DNA of 64,000 nt from Antitrichia curtipendula (Eukaryota; Streptophyta; Bryopsida; Hypnales; Leucodontaceae). A program made the translations under genes and the position numbers. This document shows, one piece after another, positions 11,659 to 24,190 of the stretch. The stretch is from assembly GCA_951230915.1 (NCBI GenBank), contig OX579636.1:44705912-44769911 (forward strand). Reading direction: 5' to 3'. Position 1 is the first letter of the stretch. The number at the start of each line of letters is the position of its first letter. Under the pieces are notes generated by a model. It was not told the DNA's origin. It did no database searches and worked only from the letters and a program-made list of their open reading frames with translations.

Positions 11659-14082
11659 TTACTTCGACTTGAGACTAGCATGATTGGTAGCTGCAATATG
11701 CTTGAATAGCTGCGTCCTGTCACACATGACAAGAAGCAATATGTTGGAAGTTTGTCCAAACGCAAAGGCCTCAACAATACAAATAACTACAACGTTTGGA
11801 AATAGACACTGATACTGAAAGCTGATTTGAAGAAGGCCAAAATAATAAAACCTCTTATGAAACAGAAGCTCAACACACCTTGAGTCAAAATCTTTTCCAC
11901 ATGTTTGACAAGTGTGGCTATCTTGCTTTGCACCTTTCTGCACAAGACAGAGAACTATCGATTAAAAAACAGAGCATCTCATACCCAGAATTCGAACTTG
12001 CCACTCAATCATCCAAGTTCAGTAGAACAATAGTAGGATTCCTACCTTTGAGGTTTCAAGCGAACATAATTGAACAAAACTCGCTCTAATGCTGCAACGG
12101 TAGTGAGGGGTGAAACTCACACCGAGGAGAAAAAAGAGTAAATTTGATTAATGTTTGCGAACCTTCTCTTTTTTGATCTTCTTCCCCCGATGAGCAAGCT
12201 TCGAGTGCTTCACCTGCGGAGGCTCCCTGACAATGGGAACACTCTCAGTGGCTCCAGTAGAAGTGGCTCCAGTAGAAGACGGGCCTCCGGTAGCATCACC
12301 ATTTGTTGTTGATCCCTCCAGATCTGTTGCAGAAACAGAATGACGATTGGAGAAAGCCGCTTGTTTTCTATCCTCCTTGGCCCTTCGCCTTGATTTTCCC
12401 TTCTTCGACTTCTCATCCCCTTCAAAATCTTTCTCCTCCAATACAGAATCTTCATGGGCACCTGCCTCTTCCACTGAATCGTCTGCATCAGATTGCCTGA
12501 CCTCGGGACTTGGTTCGGCATCCTGCTTGTTCAACTGGAGGTTTGACATGGCATCAAGCACACTGTCTTCCTCTTCTTCATCGTCATCACCACTCTCGGA
12601 TGCTACCTTCTTCACTTCTTCTTTCTCAACATTGGGTTCCGGTGCCACTGCAGACTTCTGACGCCTTTGTTGAGATTTCAGCATAGAGGCAAGCATGTTC
12701 TCGTCGTCATCATCATCTCCAGAAATCTCCAATTCATCACAAGTTGATTCTCTCCCTAAAATATCCTTCTCTAAGCTAACACCATCCACACTTTCATCGT
12801 CACTCCTACTAATTACCGCAGGGTTATTGTTATCATCTGAAATGGTGTCAGGCATCCGGAGTGTCTCATCTCCAGAATCGACTTCGACAACAGGAGCTTC
12901 TTCATCCTCTGAGCTCTTGTCCACAGTCTCTGAATCCTTCGTTTCGCAGGGTTCAACAGCTGCTTTCTTCCGTTTCGACTTCTTTTGGAATGAAATGTCA
13001 ATCCCTAATTGCCGCCCTAATCTTTCTACTTGCTCGTCATCGTTACGAAAGGCTCCCTTGAGAGCAGCTAGATTCTCCAAATGCTTCTTCGACCGCTCGT
13101 GATTTTGCAATTGCTTTGTGGACTTGAATCTCTTCCCACAAATCATACACTCGGCGTCCTGAGCAGTTCTTTCTAATTTTACGGTACCATCGTCGTCACT
13201 CTCCTCCTCGCTGTCCCAATCCTCACCTTCTGAAGCTACCGTCCAGGCTTGCTCCTTGTACAACCGAATCTGCTCTTGCTTCTCCTTCTCTAGAGCCAAT
13301 TGACGAGCTTTCCGTTCCTCTTCCTTCTGTTTCTGTTGCTTTTGAAGCTCCAGTTGCTTCTCGATCACTCGCTTGTCCCGTTTCTTCACAAAAGTCGCCA
13401 ACTGGCGAACAGTATTGTTAAACTCCCGCTTCTCTCGCTTCCTCACCTTATTGTTCTCCTCCTCCATAAGCCGCCGAACTTTCCGATTTGGAGCTTGCAA
13501 CACATCGAACTCGTCACACCATCCAAAATCTTTAACGGTGGAGAATCCCTGCCAATAGCGATAGAAGGAGTAAACCTGTTGATAGGGAGTTTCGGGTCCT
13601 CCAAGCTCAGGTGCTTCTCCGACCTCACGATCCCCATACATGCGACCGAACACTTGCTCCTGCATGTGCACCTTCTTGAAAATCTCCCTGTACACGGCGT
13701 AGAAGCCGTTCCCGGTCTCTCCAAACCCTGAGTAAGCCATAGGCGAGAAGAAGTTCCAGAGAGGCAAATCAAACTCTCCAGGAGCTGCATTGGCGGAGGA
13801 AGAAGACGCCGAAAGGATTCGCTCACGGTGCGAGTCGTACCATGTCCGTTCCACAGGGTCGGAGAGAACCTCGTAAGCGCGGTTGATCTGTTGAAAGCGC
13901 TCAGTGGCTTTCTGGTAAGCATCAGCACTGTCCCCTGCCCCGCTCTGCTGGACTTTATCAGGGTGCCATTTCATGGCCATCTTGCGGTACGCGATCTTGA
14001 GTTTGTCAGGGTCCACGGAGCGCTCGACTCCTAGAGTATCGTAGAGACACTCCGAGAGGTTCCCTTCCACGGGAGGCGCCAT
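11659..14082 (-). CDS. DNAJC21 / JJJ1-like J-domain zinc-finger co-chaperone
   Basis: Exons on the minus strand: 12163-14082, 11879-11937, 11659-11716; phases close, giving 678 residues. The J-domain is near residues 10-85, with the HPD triad at 40-42. A long charged coiled-coil-like region (KREKREFNN, KQKEEERKARQ) follows. A first C2H2 finger, CMICGKRFKSTKQLQNH, starts near residue 310, then a long acidic low-complexity region and a lysine-rich stretch. A second C2H2 finger (C650, C653, H666, H672) is built by the two tiny 3' exons. If the first intron is retained, translation stops after VRKH at 12148 and loses this finger. The domain order J / coiled coil / finger / acidic / finger matches DNAJC21 and yeast Jjj1, which act with Hsp70 and Rei1 in recycling export factors from pre-60S ribosomal particles. 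The donor at the end of exon 1 (GTTCGC) is weak. It is divergent from the WSS1-like gene. Confidence 0.93.
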
Positions 14083-15133
14083 CTCGCACCTTCGGCACCA
14101 CTAATAAAACCCTAGAACTTCGATCTCGGGTTTCTAATTCAGCAACAATTCGGAAACGTTTTTTGAAATTTCAATCTTCAATTATGTACAAAGATCTAGA
14201 GATTCTATATTCCCAAACCCTCACTCAAGTCAATCACAACTCGCTCTCTTCACATCGCGAAAAAATCAACGTCTATCCGACGGAAATTGCTCTTACAAAG
14301 TTGAACAGTAGACTGCACCACCAAATAATTCACAAGCCGCACAGCCTCTTTGAAATCCTAACAGGAGGAACTCCTTCGACTGCCACTTCCTTGACACGCG
14401 CACACAATGCTGAACCGGGCCTTACAAAAACAATCCTTCGCGTGCGATTTGCAAATATTTTGAACCCTGGATTTGCCAGGAGCAGGGGGTCCATGAGCAA
14501 ACCCTAATTTGGAAACAGGTTCATCTAACTAGGCCAAATAAGTTGTCCAATCTAGCACGTAAGGACATAATGAAAACTTAGATTTCAGATTATACAACCG
14601 GGGTACATAAGAGAAAGTAAAAGCAAGCGTTGTACTGTATAAGAATTCAAAAGTAAAAGTAAAAGCAAGCAACGCTAAGGCAGATTGCTTGACGACGAAG
14701 GAACTCCTGTAGCCAGTATGGATTCAAATTCCAGTCGTAGAATGGCCCACATGAGCTTCTTGGCAAATTTCCCCAAATGAGTCTGGGTTGGAAGTTCCCA
14801 CCGAAATCGATCATCATCAATGTTAGGTTTCAATCAACTCAATTTGTCGATATATTCCATGCTTGCTGTCCACTACAGAAGCTTCCACACAATCCTCTGT
14901 CAACGCACACTTCTTTAAAAAGCATTTGCAACTCCAAATTTGTGCTTCGAGGTTTTGAAAATGTTGCAATAATCTTGGTGATGCGTATGCACTTCAGTTT
15001 AGGGTTGACAGTAGACGTACCGATGTGGTTACGAAACCTTGCTTGTAGGTGGATTTGTTGGGAGAATTGAGATAACAGCAGAGATAGGTTGGGAGGAGAG
15101 CTGGGGTGAAAGTTTAGGGTTTCATTGGTGACG
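14083..15133. promoter_or_regulatory. Shared divergent promoter region of JJJ1-like and WSS1-like genes
   Basis: About 1.05 kb separates the two start codons, which point away from each other. AAACCCTA-type motifs occur near both ends: about 25 bp upstream of the JJJ1-like ATG (AAAACCCTAG near 14107), near 14501, and at 15113-15123. The short open frames here match nothing I recognise. Confidence 0.55.
15113..15123 (+). promoter_or_regulatory. Telo-box just upstream of the WSS1-like start
   Basis: TTTAGGGTTTC ends 10 bp before the ATG at 15134. It is therefore either in the 5' leader or very close to the transcription start. Confidence 0.4.
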
Positions 15134-18002
15134 ATGCCGATGTCTTCGATTGGCGGGGGAGACCTTGACAAGGTGTGGGAGATTAAAACCTTGAAGAAGG
15201 AGAAGGATGAAGAAGCGCGCAGATTGCTGGAGATGGCGGCCAAGCAAGTGCAACCCATCATGCGGAAACGCAAGTGGCAAGTCAAGCTTCTGTCGGAGTT
15301 TTGGTGAGTTTGTTGCTTGCTGGGACCTCTTGTGCTCCACTTTTCTTTTCTTTTCAATTTCCGATTTGGCTTGGGGAAGCTCAGTTGTTGTCTTCCATGG
15401 CCGGTGGTGTTACAATAATAGCTTTACACAGAATTCTGAGCGTGCAGGGTAGCTTTTTGGACCAGGCAGTTTTAACTCTTAAAGGGCCAAGAAGCGGAAT
15501 TGGATTTTATGTTTTTATTAGCAGTTTCGAGTAGGTCATATGGGGATTTCTATTTGTCCAATTTTATGTAATTTTTGACCAATACATGCAGTGTCCTTCA
15601 CCGATTTGGGGGCTATAAAATTTGGCCTTATTTGAATTCCATTTTTCATAATATGATCAATTGAATTTGTCATTTTCAAACCATGAATTCTTGATCCTTT
15701 AGGGGTTAAAGGAAGTGACTTTTCGACATACCGAAAAATAACAATGCAATTGTGTTTTGCAGTCCCAGCAACCCAGGATTACTGGGGTTGAACATAGATG
15801 GAGGCCGGGAAGTAAGGATCCGGTTACGACATCATGGTCGCGATTGGGATTTCTATCCATATGAGAGTGTGCTGGGCACTTTACTACACGAGCTGACGCA
15901 TAATGAATGTGGACCTCACGACGCCAAATTTTACAAATTGCTCGATGAGATTACTAAGGTACACTTCCGACCCTTCCTTGGACAATCATAACATTGTTTA
16001 CCAGGCTTGAAATGCATCTCTGCTCTGCTTGCAACTTCACCTGAACTTCACCTTGTTGGACACTTTTAAGGGAAGTTATTTGGGAAGGATCTTAAATAGA
16101 GCTTCGAAATTTGTTATTTTCACATTCATGTCCATCAGATCCCCGTGTAATGATGAAGTGTTATGATCTTCAGAGCCTACATAGTTATTTGTGTCACCTT
16201 GCCAACTTATAAGGATTAGGTGTTGTTAAGACCTCGTGATTTACCGCTCCACGATTTGCAAGTTTCTTGCCAAATTGTGCACGACGCGAATCCTTCCTCC
16301 AAAGCACTAGCCCCCTTGTCATGTTTTCAAGCCTCGTTTGAGAATCGCCTCTTACTGCGGAATGCAAGTCTTGCACTCTGACACCCCCTGCTATGAGCAA
16401 TGAATGTTTGGCAATAGAGGGATGAGACCATACTTTTACTTCTTTTTCTCCTGGAATTGTTCACTCTATGGTTATATGCTAATTCCATTTGTTATGTGTA
16501 GGAATGTGAAGAGCTTATGGCGAAAGGAATTTCAGGGACAGGTCAAGGTTTTGACGCCAGAGGTCAACGACTCGGTGGCTACACTCACAACCCCGCCCCA
16601 ACGAACCTGCGTTCAGCAGCTCTTGCTGCTGCTGAGAAGCGTGCCAAGTCAGGTTCCCTTATGCCGAGTGGCCCACGACGCCTGGGTGGAGACAGTGAAA
16701 TTATGAGAGCGTTGAGTCCTTTACAAGCTGCTGCGATGGCGGCAGAGAGAAGACTACGAGATGACCTTTGGTGTGCTGCTCCTACCACAAGTGGGAACGA
16801 CGGCCTTGAGAAGGCCAAGGAAAGGGAAAATGCAAACAGTGCACAGAATCCAATAGAGATCTTGGAGACAGAAACTGGGAAAGCTTCCGGCGTGAATCGG
16901 GCCTCGTCCAACTCGGGAGCTTCTACTAGTGGAGAAGGTGAGAGTGCATTACGTGACCCCCTGTTGTCTGCGTGTTTGTTTGATTTACGAAACATTTGAT
17001 TGTTATGGCGTTTGTGGACACAAATCAAACTCTCTTGTTAATTTTTTGAATCACTATATGTGAATTTCTTATGCAATCATTCAAACTGTTGATCAACCCC
17101 ATTTTCATTCGAAGATGAGTTGTCATAGACATTTGGCCAAGTCATGCTTACCCCACTTGCGAATTGAATGCCAACAGTGTATGAGTAGATGAGTTGCTGT
17201 TGGTAACAGGAACAGTTTTAGGATCCTCTACATTATTATATTGTTACCTGTACTTGTACTGTTACCTTCCTTTCCTATTCAGTTAGCTCGCATCGATTTA
17301 AGTGACTCTGAATTAAGCTTGTCATTTACAGGTGGCACGAGTACTAGGAATTATGGTGATACTACAAAGAGGAGTATCAGCAAAACGGTTCTTTTGGATC
17401 CTGTTCGAGAGGCTGCCATTGCCAGAGCGCAGAAGAAAGGCCGTGGTGATGTACAAAGCACTTTGGGTAGACGAATTGTCGAGGATGATACCACCTCTCC
17501 AAATGGAGAGTGGGCTTGTAATGTATGCACCCTACACAACCCGGTGAGTCTCTCTTGCCCTCAACGAACTACATTTTTGCCTGGCTCAGTGTCTTCTTAT
17601 GCTATTAGGTGTCAAAACACATGCAGTTTCTTCTGAGCTTTCTTGTTCAATTACTTTCCTTTACTTGAATGTGATAGCCTTTGGACCAGATTGACTGTAA
17701 TAAAACTACTTTCAATGAATATCTGCACGGGGCCATTGCTTTACTGTACAATTTGAACCACAAACTACAATGCTTACACTGCTTTCTGTTGACGATTGCA
17801 GCCACTGGCGCTTGCTTGTGTGGCATGTGGGAGTATTCGAGAACACTTCCTTGCTGAACAGCCAACACAAAGCAAGACATGGACTTGTAAGTTTTGTACA
17901 CTTGCAAATTTGAATCTGCTAGATAACTGTGAAGCTTGTGGGCAATGGAGATATTCGTATGGAGCACCTACAGCAACGCGGGCCCCCAATGTAGGCACTT
18001 AG
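15134..18002 (+). CDS. WSS1-like DNA-dependent metalloprotease (WLM domain, two RanBP2 zinc fingers)
   Basis: Exons: 15134-15303, 15763-15958, 16502-16937, 17332-17543, 17802-18002; phases close, giving 404 residues. The WLM domain covers about residues 15-115, with the zinc-protease signature HELTHNECGPH at 99-109 (H99, E100 catalytic, H103, H109). A conserved region after it reads GFDARGQRLGG. Two RanBP2-type fingers follow, each C-x2-C-x10-C-x2-C: WACNVC...CVAC and WTCKFC...CEAC. WSS1/SPRTN-type proteases cleave proteins covalently trapped on DNA, and Wss1 also binds SUMO and Cdc48. The C-terminal fingers probably bind ubiquitin-like proteins or nucleic acid (inference). All active-site residues are present. 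An upstream in-frame TTG/GTG is not a likely start; the first ATG is used. Confidence 0.93.
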
Positions 18003-18695
18003 GATTCAAGAATCAAGTTCTTAGATTCAAACCTAGTTTTGGTATCAAGTCAACTTCCTTCGTTGATGATGTATGCCGTGCCATTGGACATGGAAACTGA
18101 TTCAATATAGATATAGTATGCAGACGGCACACACCGGTAATTTTGTCGTTTACTCATGTTGTATTTTAGTAAACACTATCAAAAGGAGAACACATGTTCT
18201 ATTGTTTGCATGATTTGCAACCTTCTATGTACACTATGATTTTATCCTCTAGATCTGTGATATGGTGAAGAATGCATATTCCTACTTGACTAGAACTTGT
18301 TGAGATCTCGTATTCTCCATCTTGGTATCTAGGTACGCTCCATGTTACCCTACATAACTTGAACGTTTGAACATCTTATTTCTGTAATCATGTCCCTGAG
18401 GACCCTGACCTGTCGTTTAGAGAAGAATACAGTGGTTATACACAGATGCCTTCTCCATTGATGTCTACAAGCATTCATGTGCTCCTTGTATCTGGTTCGC
18501 CATGAATTAGTAAGTGTTGCCAAATGTACCAAATTTGTCAACCCGCGTGGGATGGTCTTGAATCCCTTGTAGACATCAAGAGTAGACGAAGTAAGGATTT
18601 CTGTGACGGGAGAGTTGTGTGATGAACATTTCGGTGACTTCAATCAGGCCTTAATCCTGTGTCTGGAGCTCCATAAGCTCCATGATTCTTCCCCT
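18003..18695. other. Intergenic DNA between convergent genes
   Basis: About 0.7 kb separates the WSS1-like stop codon from the GABA transaminase stop codon. It should contain both 3' UTRs and terminators. No conserved coding potential was seen. Confidence 0.7.
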
Positions 18696-21600
18696 TTACG
18701 ACCTTAATCCATCTACATATGTCTCCGTAGCCTTCAACGCTGCAGCTGAAATCTTCAAAATCTGGCACAGTTTCCAGAGCCAAGAAAATTGACAATTCAG
18801 AGAAAGAAAAAGAGCAACAGCACTATTATCTTTATATGTCGGCCTGCTAATTTTGGGGGGCTTTACAGGACACAGGGACACGGAAACTCTTGATCCGGAC
18901 TGGCAGCCTGTCAAATGGCATGGTTTTCAAGGTTTTGTACCTACTTGGTTTGATTCTCTATCTTTTTGTTTGCAATCAACAATGGAGAAAGGTGAGATAT
19001 CACAACTGCTAAAGGATGTTATGTACCTGGGAGGTCTCAAGCTCATTTACAAATTTTGTTTGTTGATTACAACCTAACGGTGCAATTAATTTTTACTTCT
19101 TAAAACATGAGTTTGCTCAGCTAAGGTAGGAGACCCTATTTGTGCCTCAATGCAGAATGAGGCACAATTCAAAAGCCATCCTATTTGTGCCACTATGTAT
19201 GTATCAGTGTATGCATCTGTGGTAGAAACAGTCACATGGCGCAAACTAGGTCTTCTCCCTTAATGGAAGCGTCAGCGCAGTGGAGCCTAAGCTTTACCTC
19301 ATGTATCTCGTCAACTGTGATGATAAGTGGTGGTGACATCATTGCCACATCCCCTGCAAAGCGTATCAGCATCCCCATAGCGGTGCATTGCCCTGCGAAG
19401 TATCCACCCACTCCTACACTCCGAAGGTCCAAAACTAGTCAGTACAGCAGATAAGATTGCCTTATCAATCAACGGCTAAACAACTTGGCCCCTCCTCACT
19501 AAGAAAGTAGCATTTTTACAGAAATTCGTTACGGAATGTCCACACTTGCTAAGCTGTATCAATTAGCAAATTGGGGCTAATTTTCACTAACCTGTAATGA
19601 ATTTACATGTATCTCCACCAAATAACACCCCGAGTTTGGACAAGAAAATTGACTGTGTCTATATGTCAATGACTTGAAGTGGGATATGAGGAAACCGAGC
19701 CTTTGGGATGGAACTGATCAATTGACTTACCCCATGATGCAGGAAAGCTCTCCTTCGTCTCCTTGTTTCCAACGAACTCTATTCCAAGTACCAAGCCCTC
19801 ACCTCTAATCTGCACAAATTTTTTTTAATCCAATCAGAAATTTGTTATTGAAGTGTCTTTCTGAAGATCACTTCCAAGTGCTATTTTTAAGAGATGTAGC
19901 CAAGCAGACGAAATACTTACCTCTCCAATGATGGGGCTGCTAGCGAGCTTCTTCATTCCCTTCTGAAAAATGGGTGCTACTTCGTTAATATGAACTATTA
20001 TATCTCTCTCCCTGCAAGAACTTCACGATGAGTGCTGCATCACGATAGAAAAGGTAATGATGTTAAACCCTAGTTACAAGCGTTTGAATGATCAGAGCAT
20101 TACTTATAAATCCGCAGCGTCTCCAGTGCCACAGCGCAAGCCACTGGGTGGCCACCATACGTGAACCCATGCCCGAAGGTACCTACAAATAAATAAATAT
20201 TTTTAAACGGTCAAATTCTCAACTATTTGACACTGTTTTTTAAACAGATTACCAGTTTCGAACTGAATATCCAATTAAAATGACAGATTGAGATGTTTAA
20301 TCAATGGAAGTGCAAAACCCTGTTGGAATTAAAAGAGTCAAATTCTCACCCTTTTCATTGCTGAATGAAGCAAGAGCATCAAATATGTGTTGTCCCAGAA
20401 GAACTGCAGATATCGGCATGTATCCTGACGACAGTTGCTGCAAAGCGTGTAACAGGCAACTCAGACCAAGAGTAGAGTTGAAAGAGCAGTGGCATCATGA
20501 ATATGAAATGCATGAGAGGTAAGAGGGGACGAACCTTGGCTATAGTGACAAGATCCGGTTTAATATTATACTTCTCACAAGCAAACATTGTTCCAAGTCT
20601 TCCGAATGCACAGATGACCTTGAAATCCAGGGACAACGAGAATTCATTAGTTGAGAGCATGTAAATTTGTAAACTACAACCAAAAGTTTTACAACGCCCT
20701 GTCAGCATAATGTTCTAAAGAATTACCTCATCTGCTATTAGAAGGATATCATATTTCTTAAGTATCGGCTGAACCTGCACCCCAACATGTGTCCAGAAAA
20801 CAGGCATGAGTCAATGAAAACTATTACGGGTTCATGAACACATCAGCCTGCAATGAAGAAAACCAAATGATATTGATGAACTTTCTGAACTCATGCTCGG
20901 ACCCTGTCTCGCACTCGATCCTCGGATTTAACACAACAGAGTTCTTGCAAAATTCAAGAAGTTGAGAAAAAAAAGAGAACGGACTTTGTCCCAATAGGTT
21001 GCAGGTGGAGGAATGACGCCACCAGCACCCATGAGAGGCTCTGCAATGAAAGCTGCAATCTGGATATTCACACAGTATCAGGAATGAGCATAGCAGTGTA
21101 TTCAATATGCAGAAGTAATCAAGCATTTACTTTTTCTTTTGATAATACGAATCGCACTACTTCACAGAAGCATAGAGTGCATTATCAAGTAGGCTGAAAA
21201 ATGATTGCTATTCCAATCTAGGGTGAATTTACATAGCAAGCATGGACATTAACGTACTTTTTCGGGCCCCTCTTTCAGAATCATCTTCTCAAGGTTGTCT
21301 GCCAATCTTGAAGAATACTCTTCCTCGCTCTCACCTAAGCCATAAGAAATATAAGAACCAACTTCCGTTAGTCTCTCAAGGAACCGTTACATGGGCGAAC
21401 ATCAGTTACATATCTGAATTACTTGCAAGTCAAGAAAATACCAGTGGATATCTTGAGTAAAACCAAAACTATCCACTTCAACTTCGCAGATGCAATCTCA
21501 ACATTATCATGGGATCTTAAAAGCATAACGCTTGCAATCTTACCTGGTAGATGATAGCGCCAATAGTGAGGGCAGTCGGTATGCAATACGAAACTGGCAG

Positions 21601-24190
21601 GTAGGTCAAACCCGGTATGAAGCGGCGTTAACCTGAACATTGAGGTTCAACCAATAAGCTTCTTTCTATTCACAGTGATTAATACTGATCAATCTCCTGC
21701 CCAAGGAATCACGTGCTTGAATTGAAGGTATTAGAAATGTCCTTTAAGTCCAACCCTATTTTTCGCCTTGTGCTTTTCTTTAGAACTTCTTGAAACTCAA
21801 ACTCTAACCAAATGAGTTAAATCAGGGTTTTATCCTCTATTCGACCAAGTCTTTGGAGTCACAAATCAGACCAGGAAAGCCTCTACTGTAAAGACTTTGA
21901 AGGGGTTCAAAATGAAACGACTACATTTTTGTGGGATAAATATCAGTTTGTTTCCTAAACAAATTTAAATATTGGATGAACTAATTATCAACTTTTGACC
22001 TCAGTATCGCTTACAATACACCTCCAAATTTGTATTGATAAAAATATTGAGTATGTAAGGGTTCAATTAGTATAGAAAGGTAAGGTATACTCCACTTAAT
22101 TTTCAAATACACTTATTTCTATGAAGTCGAAGTAACTAGGAATGGAATTGAAGGACATCTCTATTCACAAGAAATTTCTCAGGGTGCATAATATCTTGAT
22201 GCTTGCAAATGCCGATGATTTCACAAGATTGACTACTCAGGGTTGGTAAACGCACCCTGAAAGGCTAGCAGCAGACAATGTGGAGCCATGATATCTGTAA
22301 CAACACCAGATCCACAAGTCTTAACAGGCCCTTGATATATACATTCAAACTACCTGAAGACAAGAGATTGCAGAAAGAAAGAATGATTTGCTCGCACCCA
22401 GATTACGCGATGAAATAAATGGCTGCCATTGTGATGCACTTACGATTTTTGTCGCGCAATGATTTTCTTCTTATCTGCTCTGCCTAATGCATTGTTGTAA
22501 TACCAGACCAATTTCACCTGCAGCGTTGGCAGTAAGCAAACTGAGCCAGAGTGATCCGTAATTGTGCATACCAAAGATGACACAACAGTGTGTTCAGACT
22601 GTATTCCAGATGCAAAGAACGGCAACACGCATCATTTGGTGAGAGAGTAGGATCTCTATAGAGTATCCAAGTGTAGGAATCAGTATACCAAGGTGATTCA
22701 AATGGCTCAGTTGTGTTGATTAGCCCCTATAGGACCAAGGACTCATAGTTTTAAAATGACCAATTCGATTGATCAAAGTGTGAAAAATGTAACTCAAAAG
22801 GGGACATATTTTATATCAGCAGAATCAGTGAAGAACCATAGCATGTATTGGTCAAGAAACAAGTAAAACTGGACAAGAAGAAAATTCCCATGTGACCAAC
22901 TCGAAACTGCCACAAAACACATGAGGCTCAAACCGGGGGTATAATGATTTTCATTACCTGGGTATCATTGGCCTCGGAGCCAGTGGTGCAGAAGAACACT
23001 TTGCCCATCTTGACGGGCTTGAATATATCAACCAGCTCCTTCGCCAATTCCTGATTGAAACATTGTATTGTCAATAAGACCTCAACATTCCATCACGGCA
23101 AAGAATGACAGTAAAAGTAAACGATCTTCAGTCTCAACACAGAATGAGATTGAGGGTACCAATGGGGGCTGTGAAGTGCGGTTCCAGAAGGAATGGTAGA
23201 AGGGCAGCTTGGTCATCTGGTTCCATGCCGCATTCATCAGCCGTTCCTCGCTAAACCCTTTGAAAAAAAGAAGAAAGAGAGGCTGAAATTCAATCTGGTG
23301 CATTCTGCAGCATCAGAACTGGAGCAATCTGGGAATTGGTTAAGGAAAACAGTATCTATTTGCGTTGAGTGTGAATATGTACCGAGGGAGGTACACCAAA
23401 GGCCCGCCAAAGCATCCAAGTACTTTTTGCCCTGGAGGTCCCAGACATAGACGCCCTACAACACAACAAATGTTATTCCCATGTTTTTATTATTATACGC
23501 ACAAAACTGAACCCAGTAGTTTGGTACAACAGGGAGGTATGTAAGATAGTACCTCGCCCTTTTCAATGATAAGAGGCTCCTCCTCCAGCTGTTGGTACCC
23601 GGATGTGAACGGTGCCAGCATTGAATGCCCTTTGAATGTACTCCTGAACTCAAACAAGTCAAGAACCTTCACATTTCTTGGTTGCATTGCCACATGAGAG
23701 CAAAAAAACTCAAAAGGAAGCTACACTTAGTTATCTGTATAAATCAACACAATTAGAAGGTTAGCGCCAACATCGTACTAAGTATATAGAATCTCAGCAG
23801 TGAGGAATTGTGTTCAAACGAAGGCTTCATGGTTCTAACTTGATGAATTTGATTAATCATATTGTGATGATTATAATTCAGGTGGAGACAGCTTTTATCT
23901 CACCAGAAACAGCAAACAAAATTGGGCAAAAAGAAGTCCCCGTATGACCTAACGAAAACAGAGGTCTCTCTCCTTCGCGGGTAGCAAAACCAGGGCATCA
24001 ACTTGGGGATATAAAATTTATGGTTAGACTGAATTGAAGATGAATCTTACCCCTCACTCTTTGAATCAACAACCGTATGGGAATCATTCAACTTCCGTGT
24101 GGATATGGCGTCAGGCTCGACGTTAAGTCCAGCAAACTGGCCACTCAATTCCCCCGCGGCAAGCGGTTGTTGCTGATGAAGGGTTCCCAT
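18696..24190 (-). CDS. Gamma-aminobutyrate transaminase (pyruvate-dependent, class III, PLP)
   Basis: Eighteen exons on the minus strand: 24051-24190, 23553-23643, 23383-23455, 23160-23257, 22958-23050, 22444-22517, 22256-22294, 21544-21632, 21258-21334, 20985-21059, 20727-20774, 20535-20618, 20350-20437, 20104-20182, 19921-20011, 19731-19809, 19298-19413, 18696-18761. They total exactly 500 codons (499 residues). Landmarks in order: [96 protein letters not shown], the PLP lysine in [27 protein letters not shown] and [10 protein letters not shown]. The enzyme moves the amino group of GABA to pyruvate or glyoxylate, giving succinic semialdehyde, in the GABA shunt. Usual site is the mitochondrion, yet the N-terminal 46 residues from this ATG are not arginine-rich. 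The frame stays open upstream of this ATG to the exon's acceptor, so another exon may supply the presequence. Confidence 0.93.

Noticed and set aside
12695..13102. Ser-rich plus-strand frames over the JJJ1-like gene
   Set aside because: They are mirror images of the acidic Asp/Glu-rich coding sequence on the minus strand.
14839..15357. 172-codon minus-strand open frame
   Set aside because: It overlaps the WSS1-like first exon and the divergent promoter, with no recognisable domain.
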